64,000 nucleotides of DNA from an uncultured Bacteroidota bacterium (GCA_902535165.1 CACASE010000007.1:1-64000), one strand, 5' to 3'; shown: positions 29,415 through 39,652, counted from the stretch's first letter. Made by a program: numbers and translations. The notes: generated by a model not told the origin, from the letters alone.

Positions 29415-31325
29415 ATGAACCCCAATTCTATTAAATATAAAAGTCCTGGAACATCTTCAATAACACGTTTTGAGAGAATTCACACTGTAATTTTTGATAA
29501 TAAAAAAAGTGGGGAACTGTTAGTAGCCAAGGAAATAAAAAAATTAATTGAAAAAAACAATAAAAAGAGTAAAAAAACTGTACTTGGTCTTGCAACAGGA
29601 TCATCTCCAAAAGGTATTTATAAAATTTTAATTGATTTTCATAAAAATGAAAATCTAAGCTTCAAAAATGTAGTAACATTTAATCTTGATGAATATTATG
29701 GTTTAAAAAAAGATCATTCACAAAGTTATCATCAGTTTATGTATGATAATTTATTTAATCATATTGATATCGATGTTAAAAACATAAATATTCCTGATGG
29801 AAAAATTGATAAAAAATCTATTGATAATTACTGTAAAGATTATGAAAAAAAAATTAAATCAAGTGGAGGTATAGATATTCAATTATTAGGAATTGGGGCG
29901 AATGGACATATTGGATTTAATGAGCCTGGTTCAAATTTAAATTCTATTACAAGATTAGTTAAACTTGATTATAAAACAAGGAAAGATGCAAGGTTTGACT
30001 TTAATGGAATAAAAAATGTTCCAAGTTCTGCAATAACTATGGGTGTTAAAACAATATTATCTTCAAAGAGAATAATTTTGTTAGCTTGGGGATTAGGTAA
30101 ATCTGAGTCTATTAAATCTGCAGTTGAATCTAGACAAAATGTTAAAATTCCAGCAAGTTTACTTCAATCTCATAATAATGCAACATTTGTTTTAGATTCA
30201 GGTTCCTCATGCGAGTTGACGCGAATTTCTCAGCCTTGGCAAGTTGGAGCTCAACTAATGGATGGTGAAATGAAAACAAGAGCTATTCATTGGTTATCCA
30301 GTGTCACAAAAAAACCAATCCTTAGATTGACAGAAAAAGATTATAATCAAAATAACCTTTCTGACTTATTAATTGATAAATCTCACTATGATATTAACTT
30401 GGAAGCTTTCAACAAACTTCAGAGAACCATTACAGGATGGCCTGGTGGTAAACCAAATGCTGATGATATGCTTAGACCCGAAAGAAAAAATCCTGCAAAA
30501 AAACGAGTCATAATTTTTAGTCCACATCCTGATGATGATGTTGTTTCTATGGGTGGAACATTTGATAGACTTGTTAGTCAAGGGCATGAAGTACATGTTG
30601 CATACCAAACTTCAGGTAATATTGCTGTCTCAAATGAAGAGGTTTTGAAGTTTGTTGAACTCTATGAGGATTATTTTGATCGTTCTTCAAATTTCGTTGA
30701 CGAATTAAAAAAATTACTGTCCGACGAGAAGAAAATAATTAATGACCCTAGAATTAGAAAATTAGCGTCACTAATTAGAGAAAAAGAATCTTTGGCAGCT
30801 ACAAGATTTATTGGTCTAGCGGACTCAAATGTTCATTTTTTGGGGCTACCATTTTATGAAACTGGTAAAATCAAAAAGAACGAACCAGGTCCCAAAGATT
30901 TAAAAATTATGTGCGATTTTATTAAATCAATTAAACCACACCAAATTTATGCAGCTGGTGATTTAGCAGATCCGCATGGAACTCATAAAGTTTGTATAGA
31001 ATTATTATTTGATTCTTTGAAGAAATTAAAGAAGTTTGATTATATGAAGGACTGTTGGGTTTGGTTGTATCGTGGAGCTTGGCATGAGTGGGATTCACAT
31101 GAAATTGAAATGGCAGTTCCTCTAAGTCCAGAACAAGTTTTGAGAAAAAGAAGAGCAATTTTTTATCATCAATCACAAAATAATAGCGTGATGTTTCAGG
31201 GTGATGATGAAAGGGAATTTTGGCAAAGAGTTGAGGAGAGAAATCGCGATATTGCTATTACATACAATGAGCTTGGAACTGCAGATTACCAGGCAATGGA
31301 AACTTTTAAAAGATACCATTTCTAA
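29415..31325 (+). CDS. nagB: Glucosamine-6-phosphate deaminase fused to a PIG-L/LmbE deacetylase-like domain
   Basis: VLGLATGSSPKGIYKILI, FNLDEYYGL, LLGIGANGHIGFNEPGSNL; then FSPHPDDDVVSMGGTFDRL and DPHGTHKVC. Confidence 0.93.
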   Translation: MNPNSIKYKSPGTSSITRFERIHTVIFDNKKSGELLVAKEIKKLIEKNNKKSKKTVLGLATGSSPKGIYKILIDFHKNENLSFKNVVTFNLDEYYGLKKDHSQSYHQFMYDNLFNHIDIDVKNINIPDGKIDKKSIDNYCKDYEKKIKSSGGIDIQLLGIGANGHIGFNEPGSNLNSITRLVKLDYKTRKDARFDFNGIKNVPSSAITMGVKTILSSKRIILLAWGLGKSESIKSAVESRQNVKIPASLLQSHNNATFVLDSGSSCELTRISQPWQVGAQLMDGEMKTRAIHWLSSVTKKPILRLTEKDYNQNNLSDLLIDKSHYDINLEAFNKLQRTITGWPGGKPNADDMLRPERKNPAKKRVIIFSPHPDDDVVSMGGTFDRLVSQGHEVHVAYQTSGNIAVSNEEVLKFVELYEDYFDRSSNFVDELKKLLSDEKKIINDPRIRKLASLIREKESLAATRFIGLADSNVHFLGLPFYETGKIKKNEPGPKDLKIMCDFIKSIKPHQIYAAGDLADPHGTHKVCIELLFDSLKKLKKFDYMKDCWVWLYRGAWHEWDSHEIEMAVPLSPEQVLRKRRAIFYHQSQNNSVMFQGDDEREFWQRVEERNRDIAITYNELGTADYQAMETFKRYHF

Positions 31326-31337
31326 TAAGAATTTTTA

Positions 31338-31964
31338 ATGACTGTTGTAAAAGAAGCATGTGTCGATAATATTCAAGATGCAATTAATGCTTTTAAAAAA
31401 GGGGCAGACAGAATTGAATTTTGCTCAAATCTTGAAGAAGATGGTTTAACACCATCCAATTATGATTTAATTTATTTAAAAAAAAGTATTTCTATTCCAT
31501 TAAGGGTAATGGTAAGACCTCATTCAAATTCATTCAATTATAATGAAGATGATTTAATTCAGATGAAGGAAACAATTGAGTTTTGTAAAAAACAAAAATT
31601 TGATGGTGTAGTTTTTGGATGTTTGAATGATAATAATGAATTAGATTTAAATAAAATTAAAGATCTAGCTGATTTTGCAAAACCATTAAATGTAATTATT
31701 CACAAAGCCATTGATTTAACATCATCACCAGTAAATTCATTAAAGAAATTACTTGAGATCAATAATGTCAATGGAGTGCTTTCATCAGGTGGTTTTAAAA
31801 CAGCTGAATTAGGTTCTGAAGTTTTAAAAAAGATGATTTGTATTTCACCAAATGACTTTGAAATAATATCTGCTGGAAAAATTACAAATCAAAATTTTGA
31901 GATTTTACATGAAAAAATTGATGGAAAGTTTTATCATGGAAGAAAAATCGTTGGAGAATTATAA
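31338..31964 (+). CDS. cutC: CutC family protein
   Basis: VKEACVDNIQDAINAFKKGADRIEFCSNLEEDGLTPS, LRVMVRPHSNSFNY, VLSSGGFKTA. Confidence 0.92.
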   Translation: MTVVKEACVDNIQDAINAFKKGADRIEFCSNLEEDGLTPSNYDLIYLKKSISIPLRVMVRPHSNSFNYNEDDLIQMKETIEFCKKQKFDGVVFGCLNDNNELDLNKIKDLADFAKPLNVIIHKAIDLTSSPVNSLKKLLEINNVNGVLSSGGFKTAELGSEVLKKMICISPNDFEIISAGKITNQNFEILHEKIDGKFYHGRKIVGEL

Positions 31965-31994
31965 TTAAATAAATACATTTAAAAAAATTTAGAG

Positions 31995-33542
31995 ATGATA
32001 GGAGCACAATTTAATGGATCAGAATTAAATCAAAAAACAATTTTTGATCATCCAACAGGTTTATTTGTTTTGTTTTTCACTGAAATGTGGGAGCGATTCA
32101 GTTATTATGGAATGAGAGCAATACTTGTACTTTTTCTGACCTCATCGATTATGAATGAAGGATGGGGATGGGAAAGAGAAGATGCGTTAGTTTTATACGG
32201 TTGGTATACAGGACTTGTATATTTTACTCCTTTAATCGGTGGAATCTTAGCGGACAAGTTTTTAGGTTACAGAAACGCAACGGTAATGGGTGCTTTTATT
32301 ATGGCTTTGGGTCATGGTTCAATGGCATTAGAATATTTTGCTGATACTTTCTTCTTTTTAGGAATTGGGTTATTAATAATTGGTAATGGTTTGTTTAAGC
32401 CAAATATTTCATCGATTGTTGGACAGCTATATAAAGATGACGATATTAGAAAAGATGGAGCATATACCATATTTTACATGGGTATAAATGCAGGTGCATT
32501 CTTGGGTATTCTCTTGTGCGGTTATTTAGGTGAAAAAGTTGGATGGCATTGGGGATTTGGACTAGCAGGAATTTTTATGTTTTTTGGTATGCTTCAATTT
32601 TATTATGCCCAAGAAATTTTTGGATCTATTGGTCTTAAGCCTGAGAAAAAAGCTAAAAATTCTGACGAAAAAGTTAAGACACCAATTACAAGCGTTGAGT
32701 GGGATAGAATTTCAGTTATTCTAGTTTTTTCTGCAGCAACCATATTTTTTTGGTGGGCCTTTGAACAAGCAGGTGGTTCCATGACAATTTTTGCAAATGA
32801 CTATACTGAAAGAAATTTAACAGGTGAGTCAGCTACAATTTTTAAAACTGTAAATACTATTATTACTATTGTTCCAATGCTAGTTATAACTTATGTTTTG
32901 TATAAATTGTTTCAAAATATATTTCAAAAGTATTTTGTTTCAAATTTCTTCCTAGGTACAAGTTTTGTCATAATTTGGGGAATCGTTATATGGATGATTG
33001 ATAATGAGTTTAGTCAAGAAGCAACTGAAATTCCAGCATCCTGGTTTTCAGTTTTAAATTCACTGTTTATTATACTTTTTGCCCCTGTTTTTTCTAAAAT
33101 ATGGGCTTCAAAGTATAATCCCTCAGGACCAATAAAGTTCTCAATTGGCTTAATTCTATTAGGTCTAGGATTTGGGTTCTTAGCATATGGTTCTATGTCA
33201 ATACCCTATGGTGCTCAAACAGCCAGCGTTAGTATATTTTGGTTAGTTTTTGCTTATTTATTTCATACCCTTGGTGAGTTATGTGTATCACCTGTAGGAC
33301 TTTCTTATGTCAGTAAATTAGCACCAGTTAGATTAGTAGGCTTAATGTTTGGATTTTGGTTGTTATCTAGTTTTTTTGCAAATCTAATCGGAGGTGTGAC
33401 TGGTAGCTATATCAATGTTATTTCCGAAAAAGCAGGTTTATCAGGATTCTTCCTAATTTTTACATTAATTCCTGTTGGTGCTGGTATAATAATGTTTTTA
33501 CTAAATGGGTTTTTAAAGAAAAGAATGCATGGTTTCAATTAG
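31995..33542 (+). CDS. Peptide MFS transporter (POT/PTR family)
   Basis: FDHPTGLFVLFFTEMWERFSYYGMRAILVLFL, GGILADKFLGYRNATVMGA, FYMGINAGAFLG. Confidence 0.93.
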   Translation: MIGAQFNGSELNQKTIFDHPTGLFVLFFTEMWERFSYYGMRAILVLFLTSSIMNEGWGWEREDALVLYGWYTGLVYFTPLIGGILADKFLGYRNATVMGAFIMALGHGSMALEYFADTFFFLGIGLLIIGNGLFKPNISSIVGQLYKDDDIRKDGAYTIFYMGINAGAFLGILLCGYLGEKVGWHWGFGLAGIFMFFGMLQFYYAQEIFGSIGLKPEKKAKNSDEKVKTPITSVEWDRISVILVFSAATIFFWWAFEQAGGSMTIFANDYTERNLTGESATIFKTVNTIITIVPMLVITYVLYKLFQNIFQKYFVSNFFLGTSFVIIWGIVIWMIDNEFSQEATEIPASWFSVLNSLFIILFAPVFSKIWASKYNPSGPIKFSIGLILLGLGFGFLAYGSMSIPYGAQTASVSIFWLVFAYLFHTLGELCVSPVGLSYVSKLAPVRLVGLMFGFWLLSSFFANLIGGVTGSYINVISEKAGLSGFFLIFTLIPVGAGIIMFLLNGFLKKRMHGFN

Positions 33543-34071
33543 ACTGAGTTTTATTTTTCTATTTATCATAAACATTACTTACAGCCAGGAGGTTAATTGG
33601 ATTTCTATGGATAAGGCTCAAGAATTACAAAAAAAAGTTCCAAAAAATATAATGATGGATGTTTACACTGATTGGTGTGGGCCTTGTAAATTAATGGACA
33701 AAAATACTTTCCAAAATCCTGACGTTGCTAATTTCTTAAATGAAAACTTTTACGCTGTAAAGTTTAATGCTGAGGGAAATTCCACTCTTAAGCATAATGG
33801 AAAAGTATTTAGTAACCCCGGTTATTCCTCATCAAAGTCAGCGAGAAACTCAACTCACAACTTTACAAAATACCTTGGTGTTTATGGATATCCTACTATA
33901 GTTTTTTTTGATGATGCTTCAAATCCTATAGCACCAATCACAGGATATTTAACACCTGAACAAATAGAAATTTATTTAAACTTGTTTAGTGATAAAAAGT
34001 ACCTAAATATTAAATCTCAAGAAGACTTTAAAGTTTTTATTGAGAATTTTGAAAGTAAATTTAAAAGCTAA
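33529..34071 (+). CDS. Thioredoxin-family protein, exported
   Basis: DVYTDWCGPCKLMDKNTF; overlaps upstream CDS by 14 nt. Confidence 0.88.
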   Translation: MVSIRLSFIFLFIINITYSQEVNWISMDKAQELQKKVPKNIMMDVYTDWCGPCKLMDKNTFQNPDVANFLNENFYAVKFNAEGNSTLKHNGKVFSNPGYSSSKSARNSTHNFTKYLGVYGYPTIVFFDDASNPIAPITGYLTPEQIEIYLNLFSDKKYLNIKSQEDFKVFIENFESKFKS

Positions 34072-34869
34072 TTATTTTTTATTAGCTTTTTCAATGTATA
34101 GATAAAGAGCCCTAGACATCGAAGGAATTTTATTTAATGGAGCCTCAATGTCAATTCTTAAACCAGAATTTTTGGCAGCATTAGCAGTGTTTTTTCCAAA
34201 CACAGCTATTCTAGTATCATTTTGCTTAAAATCAGGAAAGTTTGAAAATAATGATTCAATCCCTGAGGGACTGAAGAATACAAGAATATCGTAATAAACA
34301 TTTTTCAAATCGGACAAATCACTTATGACGGTTTTGTAAAATATACCTTTGGTCCATTTTACTTCAAGATCATTTAATTTTTTTTCAATTCTAGGCGATA
34401 ATACATCAGATCCCGGTAGAAGATAGTTCTCTTCACCATACTTTGAAATGATTTCGGCAAGTTCATCAAATGTTCTACCTCCAACGTAGATTTTTCTTTT
34501 TCTGTATACGACATATTTTTGTAGGTAAAATGCTACAGCCTCTGATAGACAAAAATATTTTAAGGCATTTGGAATTGGATACCTCATTTCTTCTGCAATT
34601 CTAAAGAAGTGATCCACCGAATTTCTACTTGTTAAGATAATTGCTGAGAACTTTGATAAATCTATTTTTTGTTGTCTAACTTCTCTACTAGTTTTACCTT
34701 CAATGTGAATAAATGGTCTAAAATCGATTTTTAATTTAAACTTTTTAATAAGCTCAACATATGGGGAGTTTTTAATTTCTGGCCTAGGTTGTGAAATTAA
34801 AATTGATTTTATTTTCATACTAATTAAAAAGAATCGGGTCTGCAAAAATACAAATTCCTCGCAAACCAA
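34072..34869 (-). CDS. hemD: Uroporphyrinogen-III synthase
   Basis: SILISQPRPEIKNSPYVELIKKFKLKIDFRPF, AIILTSRNSVDHFFR, LVFFSPSGIESLF. Confidence 0.85.
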   Translation of the reverse strand: MVCEEFVFLQTRFFLISMKIKSILISQPRPEIKNSPYVELIKKFKLKIDFRPFIHIEGKTSREVRQQKIDLSKFSAIILTSRNSVDHFFRIAEEMRYPIPNALKYFCLSEAVAFYLQKYVVYRKRKIYVGGRTFDELAEIISKYGEENYLLPGSDVLSPRIEKKLNDLEVKWTKGIFYKTVISDLSDLKNVYYDILVFFSPSGIESLFSNFPDFKQNDTRIAVFGKNTANAAKNSGLRIDIEAPLNKIPSMSRALYLYIEKANKK

Positions 34870-34927
34870 ACATATTAAACTTTAAAGGATTTATTTTTCT
34901 AAAGAAAATAAGTCTTAATTTTACTAA

Positions 34928-35665
34928 GTGTCTGACATAAAATCTATAGTAATTATCCCTACTTACAATGAATCAGAAAATATTATTAAAATAATAGATG
35001 AGGTTTTTTTATTAAAAGACAACTTTAACGTCCTGGTGGTTGACGATAACTCACCTGATAAAACTTCTCAGTTAGTCGAGGACAAAATACCATTTCACAA
35101 GGAAAGACTGTTTCTAATAAAAAGAGAAAAAAAATTGGGAATTGGCCCTGCTTATATAAATGGTTTTGAATGGGCAATTAAAAATGGTTATGAAAATATT
35201 TATGAAATGGATGCTGACTTTTCTCACAATCCAAAGGATCTCTCGAGAATGCAAGTTTTTCTAACAAATAATGGATATGATGTTGTAATTGGCTCAAGAT
35301 ATAAAACTGGTGTTAATGTAATTAATTGGCCAATACAAAGGGTTTTAATTTCTTATTTTGCATCTTGGTATGCAAGATCTATTACAGGTACACCGATAAT
35401 GGATTTAACCTCTGGTTTTGTGGGATATAAAGCCTCTGTGATACAAGAAGTTTTGAAAGAAGGTATAATGTTTAAAGGTTATGCCTTTCAAATAGAAATG
35501 AAATTTAAAGCTTATAATTTAAAATATAAATTATATGAAATTCCAATAATTTTCACCGACAGAATAAGAGGTGAATCTAAATTAAATTTATCAATAATTT
35601 ATGAAGCAGTATTTGGATTGATATCAATGAAGTTCGGTCAAGTTTTCTCAAAAATGTTCAAATGA
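34928..35665 (+). CDS. Polyprenol monophosphomannose synthase (GT2)
   Basis: SIVIIPTYNESENI, VLVVDDNSPDKTSQLV, EMDADFSHNPKDL, GSRYKTGV. Confidence 0.92.
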   Translation: MSDIKSIVIIPTYNESENIIKIIDEVFLLKDNFNVLVVDDNSPDKTSQLVEDKIPFHKERLFLIKREKKLGIGPAYINGFEWAIKNGYENIYEMDADFSHNPKDLSRMQVFLTNNGYDVVIGSRYKTGVNVINWPIQRVLISYFASWYARSITGTPIMDLTSGFVGYKASVIQEVLKEGIMFKGYAFQIEMKFKAYNLKYKLYEIPIIFTDRIRGESKLNLSIIYEAVFGLISMKFGQVFSKMFK

Positions 35666-36993
35666 AAACAATTATAAAAAATGCAAGAATTGTTAACGAG
35701 GGAAATATTTCTAAGAGTGATATTTTAATAAATGGAGATTTAATACAAGAAATAGATCAAAATATTTTAGCTAATGGTGAAGAAAAAATAATTGATGCTG
35801 AGGGATGTTTTTTGATACCAGGAATTATTGACGATCAAGTGCATTTCAGAGAACCAGGATTTACTCACAAAGGAACTATTTACAGTGAATCAAAAGCTGC
35901 AGTTGCAGGTGGCATTACATCATATTTTGAAATGCCTAATACAAATCCACAAACAACAACTATATCTGAACTTAAAAATAAGTTTGAAATTGCTGCCAAA
36001 AATTCTTTTTCAAATTATTCGTTTATGTTTGGTGGAACTAATAATAATTTTGGAGAAATTGAAAAACTGGACTTCTCTGAAATTCCTGCTATAAAACTAT
36101 TTTTAGGCTCATCAACTGGAAACATGCTTGTTGATGACTACAGTGTAATTGAAAAAATATTATCATTTTCTAAAGTTCCAGTTGTTGTTCACAGCGAGGA
36201 TGAGGAAATAATTAATAGAAATTTAGATTTTTACAGAGAAAAATATAATGATGAAATACCATTTGAGTGCCATTCTAAAATTAGATCTGAGGAGGCTTGT
36301 TTAAAGTCAACTGAAAAAATTATTGCTTTAGCAAGAAAAACAAATGCAAGGCTTCATGTCTTTCATTTATCAACTGGTGTCGAGTCTAGATTATTCTCTA
36401 ATGATAAACCCTTAGAGGATAAAAAAATAACGAGTGAGGTTTGTATTCATCATCTTTCATTTAACGAAAATGATTATAAAAAAAAGAAGGGATTCATTAA
36501 ATGGAATCCATCAATCAAGACTCTGAGTGATCAACAAGCTTTATGGAAATCATTAAATGACGACAGAATTGATGTAATTGCAACAGATCACGCCCCTCAC
36601 ACTTTAAATGAAAAGAGTAATAATTATTTGAACTGTCCATCTGGTGGCCCATTAGTTCAACATTCACTTAACATGATGTTTGAACATTATTTAAATAAAA
36701 AAATTACATTAGAAAAAATTGTTCAAAAGATGTGTCACAATCCTGCTATACTTTTTAGAGTTAATAAAAGAGGTTTTATAAGAAAAAATTATTTTGCAGA
36801 CATGGTGATTATAGATCCAAGAAAAAATTATACAGTAGATTCAAATAATATATTATATAAATGTGGATGGTCACCATTTGAAGGAACAAAATTTAATTCC
36901 CAGATTACACATACTTTTATTAATGGTAATTTGGTTTATGAGAATGGATTAATAAATGAGGATTTCAGAGGAAAGAAAATATCATTTGAATAA
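35662..36993 (+). CDS. pyrC: Dihydroorotase
   Basis: GIIDDQVHFREPGFTHKGTIYSESKAAVAGGITSYFEMPNTNP; VIATDHAPHT. Confidence 0.93.
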   Translation: MKTIIKNARIVNEGNISKSDILINGDLIQEIDQNILANGEEKIIDAEGCFLIPGIIDDQVHFREPGFTHKGTIYSESKAAVAGGITSYFEMPNTNPQTTTISELKNKFEIAAKNSFSNYSFMFGGTNNNFGEIEKLDFSEIPAIKLFLGSSTGNMLVDDYSVIEKILSFSKVPVVVHSEDEEIINRNLDFYREKYNDEIPFECHSKIRSEEACLKSTEKIIALARKTNARLHVFHLSTGVESRLFSNDKPLEDKKITSEVCIHHLSFNENDYKKKKGFIKWNPSIKTLSDQQALWKSLNDDRIDVIATDHAPHTLNEKSNNYLNCPSGGPLVQHSLNMMFEHYLNKKITLEKIVQKMCHNPAILFRVNKRGFIRKNYFADMVIIDPRKNYTVDSNNILYKCGWSPFEGTKFNSQITHTFINGNLVYENGLINEDFRGKKISFE

Positions 36994-37326
36994 ATGAAAA
37001 AAATATATTTAATATTGATTGTTTTTTTCTCATGTACAAATGAGGTCAATATTCCTGATGATGTCATGTCCAAAGATGAAATGATTGAATTCTTGTTTGA
37101 TGTTAATTTAATTAATTCAAGCAGAGGATTTATAAGCAAATCAAATAATAATTATTTCATGGTAAGAGATACCATGTTGTTTAGAAAGCATTCTATTGAT
37201 TGTTTAACATTTGTTAGAAGTAATAGTTTTTACACAAAAAACCCAAAACTTTATATGGATATTTATGATGGAATTAATAAAAAAATTAAAATCATTAAAG
37301 ATTCATTGAATAATGTTAAGAACTAA
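36994..37326 (+). CDS. DUF4296 lipoprotein
   Basis: Lipobox FFSCTN; IPDDVMSKDEMIEFLFDVNLINSS; position between dihydroorotase and tyrS. Confidence 0.75.
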   Translation: MKKIYLILIVFFSCTNEVNIPDDVMSKDEMIEFLFDVNLINSSRGFISKSNNNYFMVRDTMLFRKHSIDCLTFVRSNSFYTKNPKLYMDIYDGINKKIKIIKDSLNNVKN

Positions 37327-37343
37327 TTAAATATCTTTGTATT

Positions 37344-38639
37344 ATGCCCAAAAATTTTAAAAATGAACTTGAATGGAGAGGTTTAATTCAAGACGTTAGC
37401 AATGGATTTGACGAAGAAGCTAGCAAGGATTCTGTAGTTGGGTACATAGGTTTCGATCCAACATCTGATTCTCTTCACATAGGAAGTCTTGTTCAGCTCA
37501 TAATTTTGAAACATTTTCAACAATGTGGTCACAAACCAATTGTGCTGATTGGTGGTGCAACTGGTATGATTGGTGATCCCTCTGGAAAATCAAAAGAAAG
37601 AAATTTACTTAGCGCAGATAAAATTGATTCCAATATTTCATCAATTAAAAAACAACTTTCAAAGTTTTTAGATTTTGATACTGGCAATTCCAATTCTGCT
37701 ATTATCATAAATAACTATGAATGGAATAGTAAGTTAAATATTATAGATTTTTTTAGGGATTACGGAAAACTATTGACTGTGAATTACATGATGTCAAAAG
37801 ATTCTGTAAAAAAAAGATTGACCTCAACTGACTCAAATGAAGGTATGTCTTTTACTGAATTTACTTATCAGTTATTCCAAGCATATGATTTTTATTATTT
37901 ATTAGAAAATTATGATTGCACAATCCAAATGGGAGGAAGTGATCAGTGGGGTAATATAACATCCGGAGTTGAACTCATAAGAAAAAAAAATGGGAAAAAA
38001 GCTTATGCGCTAACTTGTCCATTGATTACTAAGTCAGATGGATCTAAATTTGGAAAGACTGAGGATGGTAACATTTGGTTAGATAGAGCAAAGACTTCAC
38101 CTTATAAATTTTACCAGTATTGGCTAAATTCATCTGATGAGGATTCAGCTAATTATATTAAAATTTTCACTTTTGCTGCTAAAGATTTTATTGATAATTT
38201 AATTTCAGAACATAATGAAGCTCCTCACGAAAGAAAGCTTCAAAAATTTATAGCAGAGGAGATTACTAGGATGGTACATAGTGATGCAGATTTAATCAAT
38301 GTTAAAAATGCTTCCAATATTTTGTTCAGTAAAAACACAAATGAAAACTTATCTAAAATTGATGAAGCAACATTTCTAGATGTTTTTGATGGAGTACCTA
38401 ACTTTTCGATGAATAACGATGATATAATTAATTTTAAAACAATAGTAGATTTACTTGATCATACAAATTTCTTCAACTCTAAGTCTGAAATTGTCAGACT
38501 TCTAAATCAAAATTCAATTTCATTAAACAAAGCTAAAATTGATTCTTCTTTTAAGCTTTCAGAATTAAATTTTATAAATAACAAGTACATCTTGGTACAA
38601 AAGGGCAAAAAGAACTACTATTTAATTAGTGTCAGCTAA
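37344..38639 (+). CDS. tyrS: Tyrosyl-tRNA synthetase
   Basis: VGYIGFDPTSDSLHIGSLVQL, IGGATGMIGDPSGKS, MGGSDQWGNI, KSDGSKFGKT. Confidence 0.96.
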   Translation: MPKNFKNELEWRGLIQDVSNGFDEEASKDSVVGYIGFDPTSDSLHIGSLVQLIILKHFQQCGHKPIVLIGGATGMIGDPSGKSKERNLLSADKIDSNISSIKKQLSKFLDFDTGNSNSAIIINNYEWNSKLNIIDFFRDYGKLLTVNYMMSKDSVKKRLTSTDSNEGMSFTEFTYQLFQAYDFYYLLENYDCTIQMGGSDQWGNITSGVELIRKKNGKKAYALTCPLITKSDGSKFGKTEDGNIWLDRAKTSPYKFYQYWLNSSDEDSANYIKIFTFAAKDFIDNLISEHNEAPHERKLQKFIAEEITRMVHSDADLINVKNASNILFSKNTNENLSKIDEATFLDVFDGVPNFSMNNDDIINFKTIVDLLDHTNFFNSKSEIVRLLNQNSISLNKAKIDSSFKLSELNFINNKYILVQKGKKNYYLISVS

Positions 38640-39590
38640 CATTAAATTACATCCTCTTAAATCTGCTTGACTGCCTCTGCCGAATAATTTAAATTCTCCA
38701 TTTTCAAATACTTCACCCACATCTTCTGTTGAAATAAATGGACAAGAATATTTATTGGCTAAGTCAATAATATTTAAAAACCCTCTCCCAACTCTTGATA
38801 CATTCATTGGATCATTAAAGTCTTTGATTAAAATTTTTTTCCATGCAGGAGTACTAAAAATTTGATTTTTTAATGAATAGCTTTGAGACATAAGTTCAGT
38901 CATAGCATATTCGGAATGAATTTTATTCGTATTAAAGGCAGTTGATAGAATTTTATGAAGGTCTTCTTTATCTATTTCTTCCCTTGATCCTTTCATACCA
39001 CCAGTTTCAATAATGATTGAGTTTTTCAAATCAAATTTATTTTTTTCAATTAAATCCATCAATGCATAAGAGAGACCATAAATTATATATTTTTTATTGC
39101 CAGTCTCAAGCTCTTTTGTAACAGATTTAAATTTTTTTAAATCCATTATAAATTGACTTTGTTTTTTATTTGATTTTTGAATAAGATGATTAATCATATA
39201 AATCAGAGAAGATGTTTTTTTTGTGGTGTAATTTGGAGTTACACCAATGATTACATAATCTGTGACTTTTCCATAAATTCTTTCAAAACATTTTTCAATA
39301 CTTATATGATAATTATCAATTTTATGAATGTAGTGGGAACTTTTAGATCCACCTGTCCCACTGCTTTTAAATAATTTTTGGAAATCAATATTATCAATCA
39401 AAATTTTTTTATTCTTAAAAAAAATAATTGGGAAAAATGGTATTTTTTCAATTCGGTCAACTTCAGAATTATTTATGTTTAAACTTTCACAATAAGCTCT
39501 ATAAAATTTATTTTTTTTAAAGTGATAGTTGAATAACTTAATAGCATATTTATCAAAAGATTTTTCATTTTTAATATTAATGAAGTCCAT
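38622..39590 (-). CDS. LuxE/acyl-protein synthetase-like protein
   Basis: IPFFPIIFFKNKKIL; FKSSGTGGSKSSHYI; IIETGGMKGSREEIDKEDLHKIL; no lux genes in window. Confidence 0.78.
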   Translation of the reverse strand: MDFINIKNEKSFDKYAIKLFNYHFKKNKFYRAYCESLNINNSEVDRIEKIPFFPIIFFKNKKILIDNIDFQKLFKSSGTGGSKSSHYIHKIDNYHISIEKCFERIYGKVTDYVIIGVTPNYTTKKTSSLIYMINHLIQKSNKKQSQFIMDLKKFKSVTKELETGNKKYIIYGLSYALMDLIEKNKFDLKNSIIIETGGMKGSREEIDKEDLHKILSTAFNTNKIHSEYAMTELMSQSYSLKNQIFSTPAWKKILIKDFNDPMNVSRVGRGFLNIIDLANKYSCPFISTEDVGEVFENGEFKLFGRGSQADLRGCNLMLADTN

Positions 39591-39652
39591 TTATATTAAG
39601 TTATTATTAATAATTGTTAAACTTAAACTTTAAATATTAAATTAGTGAAATA

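Noticed and set aside
36936-37139. Minus-strand 67-aa ORF over the pyrC end / DUF4296 start
   Set aside because: Antisense to two supported genes; no signal of its own
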